Shown: one piece after another, positions 17,335-25,918 of the stretch
Layout of the letters: each line of letters begins with the position of its first letter
Numbering within the stretch: position 1 is the stretch's first letter
DNA from: Phycisphaerae bacterium
Lineage (GTDB): Bacteria; Planctomycetota; Phycisphaerae; UBA1845; Fen-1342
Reading direction: 5' to 3'
NCBI GenBank assembly: GCA_030428945.1
Contig: JAUIEC010000002.1
Span: 310,001-374,000 of the forward strand
Length of the DNA stretch: 64,000 bases
Position numbers and translations under genes: made by a program
The notes under the pieces: model-generated
What the model was told of the DNA's origin: nothing
What the model saw: only the letters and a program-made list of their open reading frames with translations
The model's database searches: none

Positions 17335-17703
17335 TCAGTCATTCCACGGCGTGGGCTTGCCGTGATCGTCGATCGAGACATACGTCAGCGAGGCGGCCGT
17401 CACGTCGACCTTGTTGCTGGGGTTGTCGAAGCGTTCGGCCACGACGTCGATCTGGACGGTGATGGAAGTGCGGCCACGGCGACTGATCGAGGTGTTGAAG
17501 TTCAGCACGTCGCCGACGTAGACCGGATTCTTGAACTCGACCGAGTCCATCGCCACGGTGACGAACTTGAGCGGCGACTCGCGGCGGGCGGCAATCGCGC
17601 CGGCCTGGTCGATGTAGCTCAGCAGTACGCCGCCGAAAATCGTGCCGTGCGCGTTCGTGTCACGCGGCATCATCATTACGCGAATGGCTGGGCAATCAGG
17701 CAA
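17335..17703 (-). CDS. Acyl-CoA thioesterase, hotdog fold (YciA/ACOT type)
   Basis: 122-residue single hotdog domain that hydrolyses acyl-CoA thioesters. The family core M-P-R-D-T-N-A-H-G-T-I-F-G-G is present, with the catalytic Asp in the S-Y-I-D-Q-A-G helix, followed by V-A-M-D-S-V-E-F and the strand V-G-D-V-L-N-F. The start is uncertain: TTG at 17703 gives the expected N-terminal L-P-D-C-P-A-I-R-V, while three consecutive ATGs begin at residue 10, inside the conserved region. The upstream frame runs into octamer repeat DNA without another start codon, so TTG is preferred. The chain length of the substrate is not predictable. Confidence 0.85.
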   Translation of the reverse strand: MPDCPAIRVMMMPRDTNAHGTIFGGVLLSYIDQAGAIAARRESPLKFVTVAMDSVEFKNPVYVGDVLNFNTSISRRGRTSITVQIDVVAERFDNPSNKVDVTAASLTYVSIDDHGKPTPWND

Positions 17704-17721
17704 CTCGAGACTCCAGGAAGC

Positions 17722-17806
17722 GAGCGAGGGAGCAAGGGCAGAAGGGAGCGTGACCTTCCCGTCGTTCCCTCCTCTTTCACTCCTTCACCCTTTCACCTTT
17801 TCACGG
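17722..17806. repeat. Octamer purine block facing pyrimidine block (hairpin-forming gap)
   Basis: Between the thioesterase start and the end of the next minus-strand gene, a purine stretch (gagcgagggagcaaggg) is followed by the complementary-style pyrimidine octamers (ttcactcc, ttcaccct, ttcacctt). The two can pair imperfectly as a long hairpin. It probably ends or insulates transcription of the secreted-protein gene (inference). Confidence 0.7.
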
Positions 17807-17809
17807 TCG

Positions 17810-18706
17810 TCAGGGCGCTTCACCCACCGGGTGGGCGCTGCTTTTCCAGTTCCGGTCCCAGTAGGCCCGGCGCTCGACCGCCCGCAGCGTGCCGCGGGTG
17901 CCGGCCAGATCGTAGCGGATCAGGCGCTGCGCGCCGTCGGTCTCGATCCACAGCCGCGCGGGCTCCGCAAGACCCGCGATGATCACCGAACGCACCCGGA
18001 ACGTTCCGGCCGGGGTCTTCAGGCTGTCGATGCCCGGCCCGGCCGTCAGCGTGACGTCGGTCGGGCGCGGAGCGACGCCGTGGGTCGAGTCCATCGGCGG
18101 CAGCACGCGCAGCCTGGTCGTTCCGGCGGCGGTCGCCCGTTCGCGGGCTTTCAGCAGCAGCGTCTCGAACGGAACGGCGCCGTCGGGCAGCGGCCAGTGC
18201 TGGTCGGCTTCGCCCTCGAAGTAGCTGAAGCTGTGGTAGCCGGGGTCCGGTCCGGTCCAGCGGAGGTGCTTGTAGCTTGTCCCGCACCATTCCTGGCTCG
18301 AAGACGCCAGCTTGAGCGGCGCGAGCGTGTAGCGCTGCGCGAGCAGCGTCTGCATCAGGCGGTAGTTGTAGTTCTCGGTCGGAATCTCTTCGCAGATGTT
18401 CAGCTTCAACACCGGAACGGCCGACGCCGCCGACGTGTCGTCCGTCTTGACGCCCGCCTCGGGATCGAACCACTCACGCACGACGATCTGCACGCGGGTG
18501 TAGCTCCGCGGCTGGCCGTAGATCGTCCGCGTCGCGTCGTAGTAGCTGATCTCGGCGAAGCCATCGTCCCAGATGGACAGGGCCCCGAGGGTCTCAGCGG
18601 TGTCCGCGGCGGCCTCCTGGGCGCGACTCTCGGACCCGCCGACGGCCAGCAGGCCGGCAGCACCCAGGGCGGCAACGGCGGCGAACCAGATCGGGCAACA
18701 GCGCAT
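17810..18706 (-). CDS. Secreted protein of unknown function (VLKLN / SSQEWCG family)
   Basis: 298 residues starting with a signal peptide (hydrophobic residues about 6-25, then A-V-G-G and an A-Q-type cleavage site). Two conserved islands stand out: V-P-V-L-K-L-N-I-C-E-E-I-P-T and A-S-S-S-Q-E-W-C-G-T-S-Y-K. I recall similar islands in secreted Bacteroidetes proteins that are often mislabelled as Maf-like septum inhibitors; this is not verified. The ATG at 18706 is chosen because GGGAG lies about 8 bases upstream; an ATG six codons earlier lacks this. Two Cys near the islands could form a disulfide. The function is not known. Confidence 0.6.
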   Translation of the reverse strand: MRCCPIWFAAVAALGAAGLLAVGGSESRAQEAAADTAETLGALSIWDDGFAEISYYDATRTIYGQPRSYTRVQIVVREWFDPEAGVKTDDTSAASAVPVLKLNICEEIPTENYNYRLMQTLLAQRYTLAPLKLASSSQEWCGTSYKHLRWTGPDPGYHSFSYFEGEADQHWPLPDGAVPFETLLLKARERATAAGTTRLRVLPPMDSTHGVAPRPTDVTLTAGPGIDSLKTPAGTFRVRSVIIAGLAEPARLWIETDGAQRLIRYDLAGTRGTLRAVERRAYWDRNWKSSAHPVGEAP

Positions 18707-18794
18707 CAGCAGACTCCCTCGCATGCTCAGCCTGATTCTATTCGCTTACGGCCTGGCTGCGGCGCCGGTCACGGCCGGCGGCCGTTCGCTCGGC

Positions 18795-19691
18795 TCACCA
18801 GCAGATGCCCTGCCGCATGCAGTACACGCTGCCGCCCGACTTGAGGAACTCGTCGGTCGTCACCTCGTGGACCGTCAGTCCGGCGGCACGGAGACGCTCG
18901 GCCGTGGTCGGGGCACCGGCCGGCAGAAGCACGTTCCTGCGGTCCGGGCAGTACAGGTTGCCGGCCAGGCGCGTGCGGGCTTCGTCCTCGTCGACGGGAA
19001 TCAGTTCCTCGAACCCGGCCGCCAGCAGCGCCAGGCCGGCAGTATCGAAGGCCGAGCGAACGATGGCCGCCCGTTGCGTGTCGATCACGGCCAGGCAGGT
19101 GTCGAGGTGGTAAAAACGTTCGTCGACCAGGTTCAGCAGGGCGATCGGCAGGTCGAGCGTATTCGACAGGTGCCGGTAGACGGCCGATTCGGTGCGTGGT
19201 CCGACGCCGCCCCACAGCAGCCAGGTGTCGGGGTGCCAGATCGCATCGCCGCCGCCTTCGAAGGTTCCGGGAACCTCGGCCGGAATCTCGATCAGGCGGG
19301 CTCCCTGCCGTTCGGCCCATTCGCGCAGCGGGGCGACTTCGGGTTGCCGCGACGCGTAGCGCATCCGCGAGATCAGCGCGAGCGGACCGCCGTCGCGGTC
19401 GAGGCCGAGCAGCGCGGGGTTGGCGACGAAGACCTGGTCGGCCAGACCTGCCGCGGGGTCGAGCGTTTCGACACCGAGTCCGATCCGCTCGATCGTCGCC
19501 CGCAGCGCGAGCCACTCGCGCCGCGCGACGGCCGGGTCAACCGCGCCGACCTGCCCGGCCATGTGCACGTTGTGCACATCGGCGACCTGGAAGTGATCGG
19601 GCGGACAGAGCAGGACCCGCCGCGTCGGATCGGATCGCCCGAGTCCCGTGCGGTCAAACGCTGCAAGTTGTTCGGGCGACTGAATCAGCAT
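18795..19691 (-). CDS. Dimethylargininase / amidinotransferase-family hydrolase (DDAH-like)
   Basis: 298-residue single-domain member of the guanidino-modifying superfamily. The early substrate loop is present as V-H-N-V-H-M-A-G, then F-E-G-G-G-D-A (144-150), the catalytic His in Y-H-L-D-T-C-L (His195) and the C-terminal nucleophile in S-G-G-S-V-Y-C-M (Cys291). These residues match dimethylarginine dimethylaminohydrolases, which release citrulline and an amine; arginine-deiminase-type activity cannot be excluded. The start at 19691 is where homology begins; the upstream open frame is repeat DNA. It is divergent from galE. Confidence 0.83.
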   Translation of the reverse strand: MLIQSPEQLAAFDRTGLGRSDPTRRVLLCPPDHFQVADVHNVHMAGQVGAVDPAVARREWLALRATIERIGLGVETLDPAAGLADQVFVANPALLGLDRDGGPLALISRMRYASRQPEVAPLREWAERQGARLIEIPAEVPGTFEGGGDAIWHPDTWLLWGGVGPRTESAVYRHLSNTLDLPIALLNLVDERFYHLDTCLAVIDTQRAAIVRSAFDTAGLALLAAGFEELIPVDEDEARTRLAGNLYCPDRRNVLLPAGAPTTAERLRAAGLTVHEVTTDEFLKSGGSVYCMRQGICW

Positions 19692-19718
19692 GGCCGGATG
19701 GTAAATCGAAGGGAGCCA

Positions 19719-19862
19719 GGGAGCGAGGGAGCGAGGGAGCGAGGGAAGGGAACAGGGAACAGGGAACAGGGAACAGGTAGTTTCGGGATCTCTGGTGCCA
19801 CTGCTCTTGAGCAGTGCTCTGGCCCCTTGCTCCCTTGCTCCCTCGCTCCCTTGCTCCCTTCC
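19719..19862. repeat. Mixed octamer repeat gap with opposing arms
   Basis: Between the divergent DDAH-like and galE genes: gggagcga octamers (19719-19745), four to five tandem gggaacag units (about 19748-19777), a perfect palindrome (19799-19816) and pyrimidine octamers ccttgctc / cctcgctc (19827-19862). The left purine block and right pyrimidine block are complementary. It occupies most of the region where both promoters should lie. Confidence 0.85.
19799..19816. repeat. Palindrome CACTGCTC-TT-GAGCAGTG, copy 2
   Basis: Perfect 8-bp inverted arms with a 2-base centre. It shares the arms and the tgcc flank with the palindrome at 1466-1491, where the loop is longer. Embedded in octamer repeats. 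Confidence 0.6.
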
Positions 19863-19898
19863 ACGTACCATTTATGCGACTGAGCGAGGAGCGTTGCG

Positions 19899-20885
19899 AT
19901 GAAGTTGCTGGTCTGTGGCGGGGCGGGATACGTCGGCAGTCACTGTGTGCGGCGGTTGCTGGCCGGTGGGCACGAGGTGGTTGTCTTCGACAACCTTTGT
20001 GCGGGGCATCGCGAGGCCGTGCCGGCCTCGGCCGGTTTTGTCGAGGGGGACCTGGCGGACGCCGACCTGCTGCGGCGGACCCTGGACGGGGGCGGCTTCG
20101 ACGGGGCCCTGCACTTCGCGGCCTTTCTGAACGTCGGCGAATCGGTCAACGTGCCGCTGAAGTACTACCGCAACAACGTCGCCAACACGCTCAACCTGCT
20201 GGAGGCGCTGGAGGCGAGCGGTGTTCGTCGGATCGTGTTCAGCAGCACGTGCGCGGTGTATGGCGAACCGCCGGAAATGCCGATCCGCGAGGATCTGCCC
20301 AAAAACCCGATCAATCCCTATGGCACCACCAAACTGGCCGTAGAGTGGATGCTGCGGGACGCTTGCGCCGCGTGGGGACTCGGCGCGGTGGCGCTGCGGT
20401 ACTTCAACGCGGCCGGGGCGTCGGCGGATGGCGTGATTGGCGAGGACCACGATCCGGAGATTCACCTGATTCCGCTGGTCCTGCAGGTGGCGCTCGGGCA
20501 GCGCGAGAAGATCTTCATCTTCGGAACCGACTACCCGACGCCGGACGGAACCTGCATCCGGGACTACGTGCACGTCGAGGACCTGGCCGAGGCCCATCTT
20601 CGGGCGATCGAAGGTGTGGCGCCGGGGCGGTTCGAGGCGTTTAACGTAGGGACGGGCCGTGGAAACAGCGTCCGCGAGATCATCGCAGCGGCCCGCGAGG
20701 TGACCGGGCACGCGATCCCGGCCGAGGAGACGGACCGTCGCCCCGGGGATCCGCCGATGCTGTACGCAGCGCCCGATAAGATCGGGGCGCGGTTCGACTG
20801 GGCGCCGCGGTACACCGAGGTCCGCGAGACGATTGCGACCGCATGGGCGTGGCATCGGGCGAATCCGCGGGGATTCGGGAAATAG
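19899..20885 (+). CDS. galE: UDP-glucose 4-epimerase
   Basis: Extended SDR enzyme that interconverts UDP-glucose and UDP-galactose (often also the GlcNAc/GalNAc pair). The 328-residue protein has the NAD-binding G-G-A-G-Y-V-G at 7-13, V-F-D-N-L, F-S-S-T-C-A-V-Y-G and the catalytic Y-G-T-T-K (Tyr141, Lys145), then L-R-Y-F-N-A-A-G and R-D-Y-V-H-V-E-D-L. Length is normal. A GAGGAG sits upstream of the ATG. It may supply UDP-sugars for envelope glycans. Confidence 0.94.
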   Translation: MKLLVCGGAGYVGSHCVRRLLAGGHEVVVFDNLCAGHREAVPASAGFVEGDLADADLLRRTLDGGGFDGALHFAAFLNVGESVNVPLKYYRNNVANTLNLLEALEASGVRRIVFSSTCAVYGEPPEMPIREDLPKNPINPYGTTKLAVEWMLRDACAAWGLGAVALRYFNAAGASADGVIGEDHDPEIHLIPLVLQVALGQREKIFIFGTDYPTPDGTCIRDYVHVEDLAEAHLRAIEGVAPGRFEAFNVGTGRGNSVREIIAAAREVTGHAIPAEETDRRPGDPPMLYAAPDKIGARFDWAPRYTEVRETIATAWAWHRANPRGFGK

Positions 20886-21073
20886 GACGGGGCGGAATCC
20901 GTTTGTCTCTGACAGTTGGAACGCGATACTCTTAAGGCGTTGCCCGCGGTGCGCGGCAGCGCGAGGGGGAAGCGGCCGGGAGCGATCCCGGCAACGAGGT
21001 TCTCAAGCGGTCCGGATACGGGCCGATTGGCGTTATTTTTCTCATAACATACTGCGACTGATGGGGTAACGAC

Positions 21074-21433
21074 ATGTGGTCCACCTTGCTGGGCAAAAAG
21101 AAGAAGAAACCGGAGCGGGCCAAGCCGACTCGCACGGTCAAGCAGGCCTTCGGCCCGCCGCTGACCGATGACGAGAAGAGCGGAAACCTGACGGTGCTGG
21201 AACGGGATCTCAACGAGCGGGCCGCCTGTCCGGCCGCCCGGAACCAGGTCTACATCCGCTCGCTGGTCACCGGCAACGGAACGACGCCGCCGCGGATCGC
21301 CCTGAAGTGTACTTTCCGCAAGGACGCCGGAATGGAACCCGAGGTCTTCTACGAGCACATTCGCGACGTCTGCTGCAGCGATCCGGAGAAGTGCGAAGCG
21401 TACCGTCAGTTCAAGGATCGGGCGGGGCTTTGA
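21074..21433 (+). CDS. Conserved-looking cysteine-containing small protein
   Basis: 119 residues with a very basic N-terminus (K-K-K-K-K-P-E-R) and five cysteines: Cys52 in A-C-P-A, Cys79 in L-K-C-T, and Cys100, Cys101 and Cys107 in V-C-C-S-D-P-E-K-C. The last group could bind a metal or form disulfides, but the spacing does not match a known cluster motif. No signal peptide or membrane segment. An AT-rich stretch (21027-21060) precedes the start and may hold its promoter. Followed by a good terminator, so probably a single-gene unit. I do not recognise the family. Confidence 0.6.
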   Translation: MWSTLLGKKKKKPERAKPTRTVKQAFGPPLTDDEKSGNLTVLERDLNERAACPAARNQVYIRSLVTGNGTTPPRIALKCTFRKDAGMEPEVFYEHIRDVCCSDPEKCEAYRQFKDRAGL

Positions 21434-21491
21434 TCGACGGATAGCGGCCCGCCTCCGGAGGGACGGCGGCCGCAAAATTGGGGGAGCCCGG

Positions 21492-21533
21492 CGGGGCGGT
21501 GCGGCTTTCGGGCTGTGCCGCCCCGTTCGTTTT
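21492..21533 (+). terminator. Rho-independent terminator after the small Cys protein
   Basis: Stem CGGGGCGG (21492-21499) with CCGCCCCG (21518-21525), extended by partial inner pairing, followed by TTCGTTTT (21526-21533). A second small hairpin of the cggacccg type follows at 21534-21555. Confidence 0.7.
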
Positions 21534-21682
21534 CGGACCCGCCCGAACGGGTCTGAAATGCCGTCCGGAATTAGCCGATCCTATTGGCATACTCATAAGA
21601 CGGCGCTGCGCCGGGGGGACCCACGCTGCGCCGCGGGGCAGCACGGCAGCGGCCGCACGGCCGCCCAACCCAGGACGGCAAA

Positions 21683-22807
21683 ATGTTTTCGCGATTCAAG
21701 AACTGGCTTTCGCGGGCGTTGGGCGGGCAGTCCGACGAGGCCGCGGATCAGCAGGGTGGTGTCGCCGTTCTCGATCCTCCGGACGGAGAGGCCGAGGGGT
21801 TCGACCCGGGGTCGACGGTCGCGGTCGAGGACTACGGCCAGGCCGAGCAGGTTGACCTGAGTCCGGGCGAGGAGGAACCCGAGCCGCCGCCGCTGCCGAC
21901 CGGCTGGTGGGACCCGCCCGTCGAGCCGCAGGACGATCCCCTGGACCGCCGCCGCGACGTGTCGATCGACGGATTCCTGCGGGACCGCCTGAGCGGGATT
22001 CTCAAGGACCCGGAACTGGAACTGCCGCGGATGGCGGGCGTCACCCAGCGGGCCCTGATGATCCTGCGGAACCCGGACGAACTGGACTACAAGCGGCTGG
22101 CCGGCGTCGTCGAGCAGGACGCCACCGTCACGACCGAGATCCTGCGGGTGGCCAACTCGCCGCTCTATCGCGGGGTCAACAAGTTCACGCAGCTCAGCCA
22201 GGTGTTCGCCCGACTCGGAACGCGCCACCTCGAGACGATCTTCGTCTCGATGAGCGTCAAGGGCCTCGCGATCCGGATCGGCAAGGAATACCGCACGCTG
22301 GGCGAGGAACTCTGGCAGCGCTCGGTGGCCGCCGGCGTGACCGCCTCGCGGCTGGGCGAACTGTTCGGACGCGACCCCGACGAACTGTTCCTGTACGGGC
22401 TGCTGCACGACATCGGCGAACTGGCCATCCTGCAGGTCGTGCACGAGTACCACAAGAACCACGGCCGGCCGATCACGCGTTCGCTGTTCGAGCAGATTGC
22501 CGACGAGTGGCACGGCCACATCGGGCTGCGCCTGGCGGACCACTGGAACCTGCCGGACCCGCTGCCGGAACTGATCGGGCAGCACCACAAGCTGCCGGAG
22601 GATGACGACCCGCTGCGACAGTACCGGCTGATCCTGCAGGTCGCGGACGCGGCCGCTTTCCAGTTGGGCTACGGCGGTCGCGAGTGGCAGCGAGACTTCT
22701 TCAACATCCCGGCGGTCCGCTTCCTGGGGCTGGAGAAGACGGTGGTCAACTGCGAGGCGCTGGCGGATCTGCCGGAGCGGATCGAGGCGCGTCTGGAAAC
22801 GCTGTAG
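21683..22807 (+). CDS. HDOD-domain signalling protein
   Basis: 374 residues. The first 90 are acidic and low in complexity (many Asp, Glu, Pro and Gly, including L-S-P-G-E-E-E-P-E-P-P). The rest is an HDOD domain, a metal-site-related helical fold used in bacterial signalling and motility control. The sequence L-M-I-L-R-N-P-D-E-L-D-Y precedes T-T-E-I-L-R-V-A-N-S-P-L-Y-R, with Y-G-L-L-H-D-I-G-E-L in the helix where HD enzymes carry His-Asp. The later H-G-H-I-G and I-G-Q-H-H motifs suggest some metal binding may persist. Enzymatic activity is uncertain. No sensor or GGDEF domain is fused. Confidence 0.85.
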   Translation: MFSRFKNWLSRALGGQSDEAADQQGGVAVLDPPDGEAEGFDPGSTVAVEDYGQAEQVDLSPGEEEPEPPPLPTGWWDPPVEPQDDPLDRRRDVSIDGFLRDRLSGILKDPELELPRMAGVTQRALMILRNPDELDYKRLAGVVEQDATVTTEILRVANSPLYRGVNKFTQLSQVFARLGTRHLETIFVSMSVKGLAIRIGKEYRTLGEELWQRSVAAGVTASRLGELFGRDPDELFLYGLLHDIGELAILQVVHEYHKNHGRPITRSLFEQIADEWHGHIGLRLADHWNLPDPLPELIGQHHKLPEDDDPLRQYRLILQVADAAAFQLGYGGREWQRDFFNIPAVRFLGLEKTVVNCEALADLPERIEARLETL

Positions 22808-22868
22808 CGTGCCGAGCGGATCGCCACGGATCGGCGTGATCCATGGAAGGAAACGAAGCGGTGCGGGA

Positions 22869-22898
22869 GTGAAGGCCGGTTCGCGCTTTCACTCCTTC
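22869..22898. repeat. Octamer hairpin GGAGTGAA...TTTCACTCC
   Basis: The arms ggagtgaa and tttcactcc pair across a 13-base loop in the gap after the HDOD gene. This is a short version of the hairpins built from tttcactc-type octamers elsewhere in the window. No strong T tract follows. Confidence 0.6.
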
Positions 22899-22976
22899 GC
22901 TCTTTCATCGCGCGAACACCGGGTTCGGTCCGCACGGAGCCCGGCGTTGGCGGGTGGACGTTGAGGGGATGGTCCG

Positions 22977-23531
22977 GTGACTGCGGACAGTGCGCATCCC
23001 GGGTCGGCGGGCGTGACCTTTCGGGCGGGGTTCACGCTGGTCGAACTGGTCGTCGTCGTGGTGATCGTCGGGATCATCTCGGCCCTGGCCCTGCCGCGCC
23101 TCAGTCGCGGAAGCCAGGGGGCGGCGGAAGCCACGATCGCCCAGGACCTGAAGATCCTGCGGACCGCGATCCACATGTACACCGCCGAGCATGGCGGCGT
23201 CCTGCCGGGTGCCGTCGGCGACGGCAAGAACGCGGCCGGTTCGGCGGCCGGGACGCGGCGACAACTGACGATGCGCTCGAACGCAGACGGCGTCACATCG
23301 CGGAGCCTTGACCGGTCCATCTATCCATTCGGACCGTACCTGCGGGCGATTCCGAAAGCACCGCTGGGTCCGGTCGAGGGGGACGACCGCATCCGGGTCG
23401 TCAGTGACGGTGTTCCGCTCTCCGGCGGCGCGTCGCCCAATCGCGCCTGGAAGTACGACACCGTCACCGGGCAGATCATCTTCAACTACAACGGCAAGGA
23501 CAGCCTGGGCGTCAACTTCGACGACTACTGA
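22977..23531 (+). CDS. Type IV prepilin / type II secretion pseudopilin-like protein
   Basis: 184 residues with a class III signal: R-A-G followed by F-T-L-V-E-L-V-V-V-V-V-I-V-G-I-I, giving cleavage after Gly18 and a Glu at mature position 5, then a hydrophobic helix. The exposed part has R-T-A-I-H-M-Y-T-A-E-H-G-G and a C-terminal F-N-Y-N-G-K-D-S-L-G-V-N, similar in layout to PulG-like proteins of planctomycetes. No other secretion genes are nearby, so it is an orphan pseudopilin. The start is a GTG at 22977 with GAGGGG about 10 bases upstream. Confidence 0.85.
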   Translation: MTADSAHPGSAGVTFRAGFTLVELVVVVVIVGIISALALPRLSRGSQGAAEATIAQDLKILRTAIHMYTAEHGGVLPGAVGDGKNAAGSAAGTRRQLTMRSNADGVTSRSLDRSIYPFGPYLRAIPKAPLGPVEGDDRIRVVSDGVPLSGGASPNRAWKYDTVTGQIIFNYNGKDSLGVNFDDY

Positions 23532-23540
23532 TTCTCCAGT

Positions 23541-23686
23541 AACAAGTAAGCAAGTAAGCAAGTGAGCAAGTGAGCAAGGACCGACCACGTGCGCACGTGT
23601 GTCGAGGTGCCGGCTGGCCGGCTCGCCTGCTCCCGTGCGTACTTGCTTACCTGAATACTTGCTTACTTGCTCACTTCCTTACTCGT
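23541..23686. repeat. gcaagtaa octamer hairpin between convergent genes
   Basis: A block of gcaagtaa/gcaagtga octamers (23544-23577) faces the complementary cttgctta/cttgctca block (23640-23680) between the converging prepilin and SDR genes. The pairing would give a long stem that could stop transcription from both sides (inference). Confidence 0.8.
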
Positions 23687-24475
23687 TCACTGTCCCCGGT
23701 AGGCGCCGCCGTCGACGACGATGCTCTGTCCGGTGATGAAGCTCGCGCGCGGGCTGCACAGGAAAGTCACCAGGTCCGCCAGTTCTTCCGGGCGGCCGAG
23801 GCGTCGCACGGGAATCGAAGCGGCCATGGCGTCGAGTTCCTCGTCAATCGTCCGGCCGGACTGCTGCCCGCGGATTTCGGCCAGGTGTCGCAGGCGGTCG
23901 GTCAGGTGCAGGCCGGGGCAGACGTTGTTGACCCGGATGTTGTCGCCGGCCAGTTCGAGCGCCAGCGTCTTGGCGTAGCCGACGATTGCCGGGCGCAGGG
24001 CGTTCGACAGCAGCAGGTTGTCGATCGGCTGCCTGGCCGAGATGCTGGTGATGTTGACGATCCGTCCGCCGCCGGCCTTGCGCATCGCGGGAATCGCCGT
24101 CGTACACATCCGCACGACGTTCATCAGCGTGTTGTCGATGCCGGTCCGCCAGTCCGCTTCGCTGGTGCTCTCGTGCGTTCCGGCCGGGGGCCCGCCGGTG
24201 TTGGTGACGAGCACGTCGATCCGCCCGAAGGCCTCCACCGCGGTGTCGACGAACCGCTGGCAGTCGGCCGCCTGCCCGACGTCGGCGGCCAGCGTGCGAA
24301 TCTCGGCGTCGGTCTCGTCGGCAATCTCCGCGGCCGCCGCCTCGAGCGTCTCACGCGTCCGGGCGCAGAGCACCAGCCGGCATCCCTCGCGGGCAAGCTG
24401 CCGGGCGATCGCCCGCCCGAACCCCTTGCTGGCCGCGGCGACCAGTGCGACGTTGTCAGTCAGTTGAAGATCCAT
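23687..24475 (-). CDS. Short-chain dehydrogenase/reductase-family protein with atypical active site
   Basis: 262-residue Rossmann protein. The cofactor loop [11 protein letters not shown] replaces the usual T-G-x-x-x-G-x-G; then [17 protein letters not shown] and the C-terminal G-Q-S-I-V-V-D-G-G. Where classical SDRs have catalytic Y-x-x-x-K, this protein reads [10 protein letters not shown], lacking both Tyr and Lys; the Ser of I-T-S remains. A subfamily of FabG-like proteins shows the same S-N-x-x-R replacement, so this is a family trait, not decay. The substrate is unknown and classical reductase activity should not be assumed. Confidence 0.85.
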   Translation of the reverse strand: MDLQLTDNVALVAAASKGFGRAIARQLAREGCRLVLCARTRETLEAAAAEIADETDAEIRTLAADVGQAADCQRFVDTAVEAFGRIDVLVTNTGGPPAGTHESTSEADWRTGIDNTLMNVVRMCTTAIPAMRKAGGGRIVNITSISARQPIDNLLLSNALRPAIVGYAKTLALELAGDNIRVNNVCPGLHLTDRLRHLAEIRGQQSGRTIDEELDAMAASIPVRRLGRPEELADLVTFLCSPRASFITGQSIVVDGGAYRGQ

Positions 24476-24483
24476 GGGGAAAC

Positions 24484-24592
24484 CTCAGGGGACAGGGAAC
24501 AGGGAACAGGGAAACAGGGCCGAGCAGGTCGCCGCGGTCGGGGGATCAGAGCGTCATCCTGTTCCCGGTGCCCTGTTCCCCGTTCCCTTCGT
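24484..24592. repeat. gggaacag octamer hairpin
   Basis: Tandem gggaacag units (24484-24517) face complementary ctgttccc units (24559-24590) between rsgA and the downstream SDR gene, both on the minus strand. The arms can pair into a stem of roughly 25-30 bp with mismatches. Confidence 0.8.
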
Positions 24593-24596
24593 CTAC

Positions 24597-25805
24597 TCAT
24601 CGTGCCAGCTCGCTCAGCATCTTCAGGTAGCTGGCGTAGCGGCGGGGGGAGACGCGGCCTTCTTCGGCGGCGGTGGCGATCGCGCAGTCCTGTTCGTCGA
24701 CGTGGTGGCAGTCGTTGAAGCGGCAGTGCTGGACGAGCGGCAGGAACTCGGTGAAGTACGCCTCGAGCTGGCCGGGTTCGACGTTCCAGAGGTCGAACGA
24801 GCGGATCCCGGGGGTGTCGACCACTCGGCCGCGGGTGCGGGTCAGCGGCAGCAGGCGGGCCAGCGTGGTCGTGTGGCGGCCCTTCTCGGTCTCGGTGCTG
24901 ACGGTGCGGGTGACCAGGTCGAGCTCCGGTTCGAGCGCGTTGATCAGCGAACTCTTGCCGACCCCGCTCTGTCCGGAGAGGACGGTGGTCTGGTCGGCCA
25001 GTTCGGCCCGGAGGTCTTCGATCCCGAGCCCGGTCACGGCGCTGGTCTCGACGACCGTGTAGCCGAGGTCGCGGAACTCGGCCGCCAGGTCGGGGACGGT
25101 CATTCCGAGGCCCTGGTCGAGCGCCTCGGGGTCGTCGGGCTCGTCGTCGGGTTCGGGGGTGTCGAGCAGGTCCCACTTGTTGAAGACGATCACCGGGCGC
25201 AGGTCGCCGCGGGCGGCCGCGACCAGGTAACGGTCGACCAGGTGCGGTTTGATCCGCGGCTGGCGGACGCTGGTGACGATCAGCAGTTGGGTGGCGTTGG
25301 CGACGATCACGTGGGCCCGCTGGCGGCGGTCGCGGCGTGAGAGCGTGGTGGAGCGCTCGTCGACGCGTTCGATCACGCCGCAGGGCTGCCCGTCGTGGTG
25401 GGCCGACTGGTCGGAGAACCAGACCTGGTCGCCGACGGTCACGCCGGCCCGGGCGTCGATCAGCCGGGTTCGCAGCACCCGGCGGACCGAGCACTCCCAC
25501 AGGGGGCCCGCGTCCGGGCTGTCGGGCAGCACCCGGCAGAGCCGGCCGTGCACTTCGGTGACCACCCCCCGCCGCCAGCGGGACTCGTCGACCAGGGGCG
25601 CCTGGTCCTCGCCGACGCGGATGGTGCGCTTGCGGGAGAGGTCGCCCTTGGGGCGGACCTGCTCGCTGCTGGCGCTGTCGACCAGGCCGTCCTGCTCGTC
25701 CTTGTCGCGGTACTGGCGGGTCAGGTCGCCGGCGCGGCGCCGCTGGGTGCGGTTGCGGCGAAAGTCCACCCGGACCTGCTTCGGTTTTTTCTTTTTGCCG
25801 GCCAT
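24597..25805 (-). CDS. rsgA: Ribosome small-subunit GTPase RsgA (YjeQ/EngC)
   Basis: Circularly permuted GTPase that checks late maturation of the 30S subunit. The 402-residue protein carries a basic lysine/arginine-rich N-terminal extension of about 60 residues, an OB-fold (about 78-155), then G motifs in permuted order: N-K-W-D (209-212), T-S-A-V-T-G, G-Q-S-G-V-G-K-S (278-285), and D-T-P-G (330-333). The C-terminal zinc site C-x4-C-x-H-x5-C is Cys361, Cys366, His368 and Cys374. I place the start at 25805 because the upstream frame is not conserved-looking. It is divergent from prpD. Confidence 0.94.
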   Translation of the reverse strand: MAGKKKKPKQVRVDFRRNRTQRRRAGDLTRQYRDKDEQDGLVDSASSEQVRPKGDLSRKRTIRVGEDQAPLVDESRWRRGVVTEVHGRLCRVLPDSPDAGPLWECSVRRVLRTRLIDARAGVTVGDQVWFSDQSAHHDGQPCGVIERVDERSTTLSRRDRRQRAHVIVANATQLLIVTSVRQPRIKPHLVDRYLVAAARGDLRPVIVFNKWDLLDTPEPDDEPDDPEALDQGLGMTVPDLAAEFRDLGYTVVETSAVTGLGIEDLRAELADQTTVLSGQSGVGKSSLINALEPELDLVTRTVSTETEKGRHTTTLARLLPLTRTRGRVVDTPGIRSFDLWNVEPGQLEAYFTEFLPLVQHCRFNDCHHVDEQDCAIATAAEEGRVSPRRYASYLKMLSELAR

Positions 25806-25918
25806 CTGCTGGCAGATTGTACCGTCTGGAAACGGGCCGGTCGGGCGGTTCGGGGCGGCTTGCAGGGCGGGGCGGGGTGGCCTACATTCCGGGTTGGCGT
25901 TCTTACCAGGGAGACACC

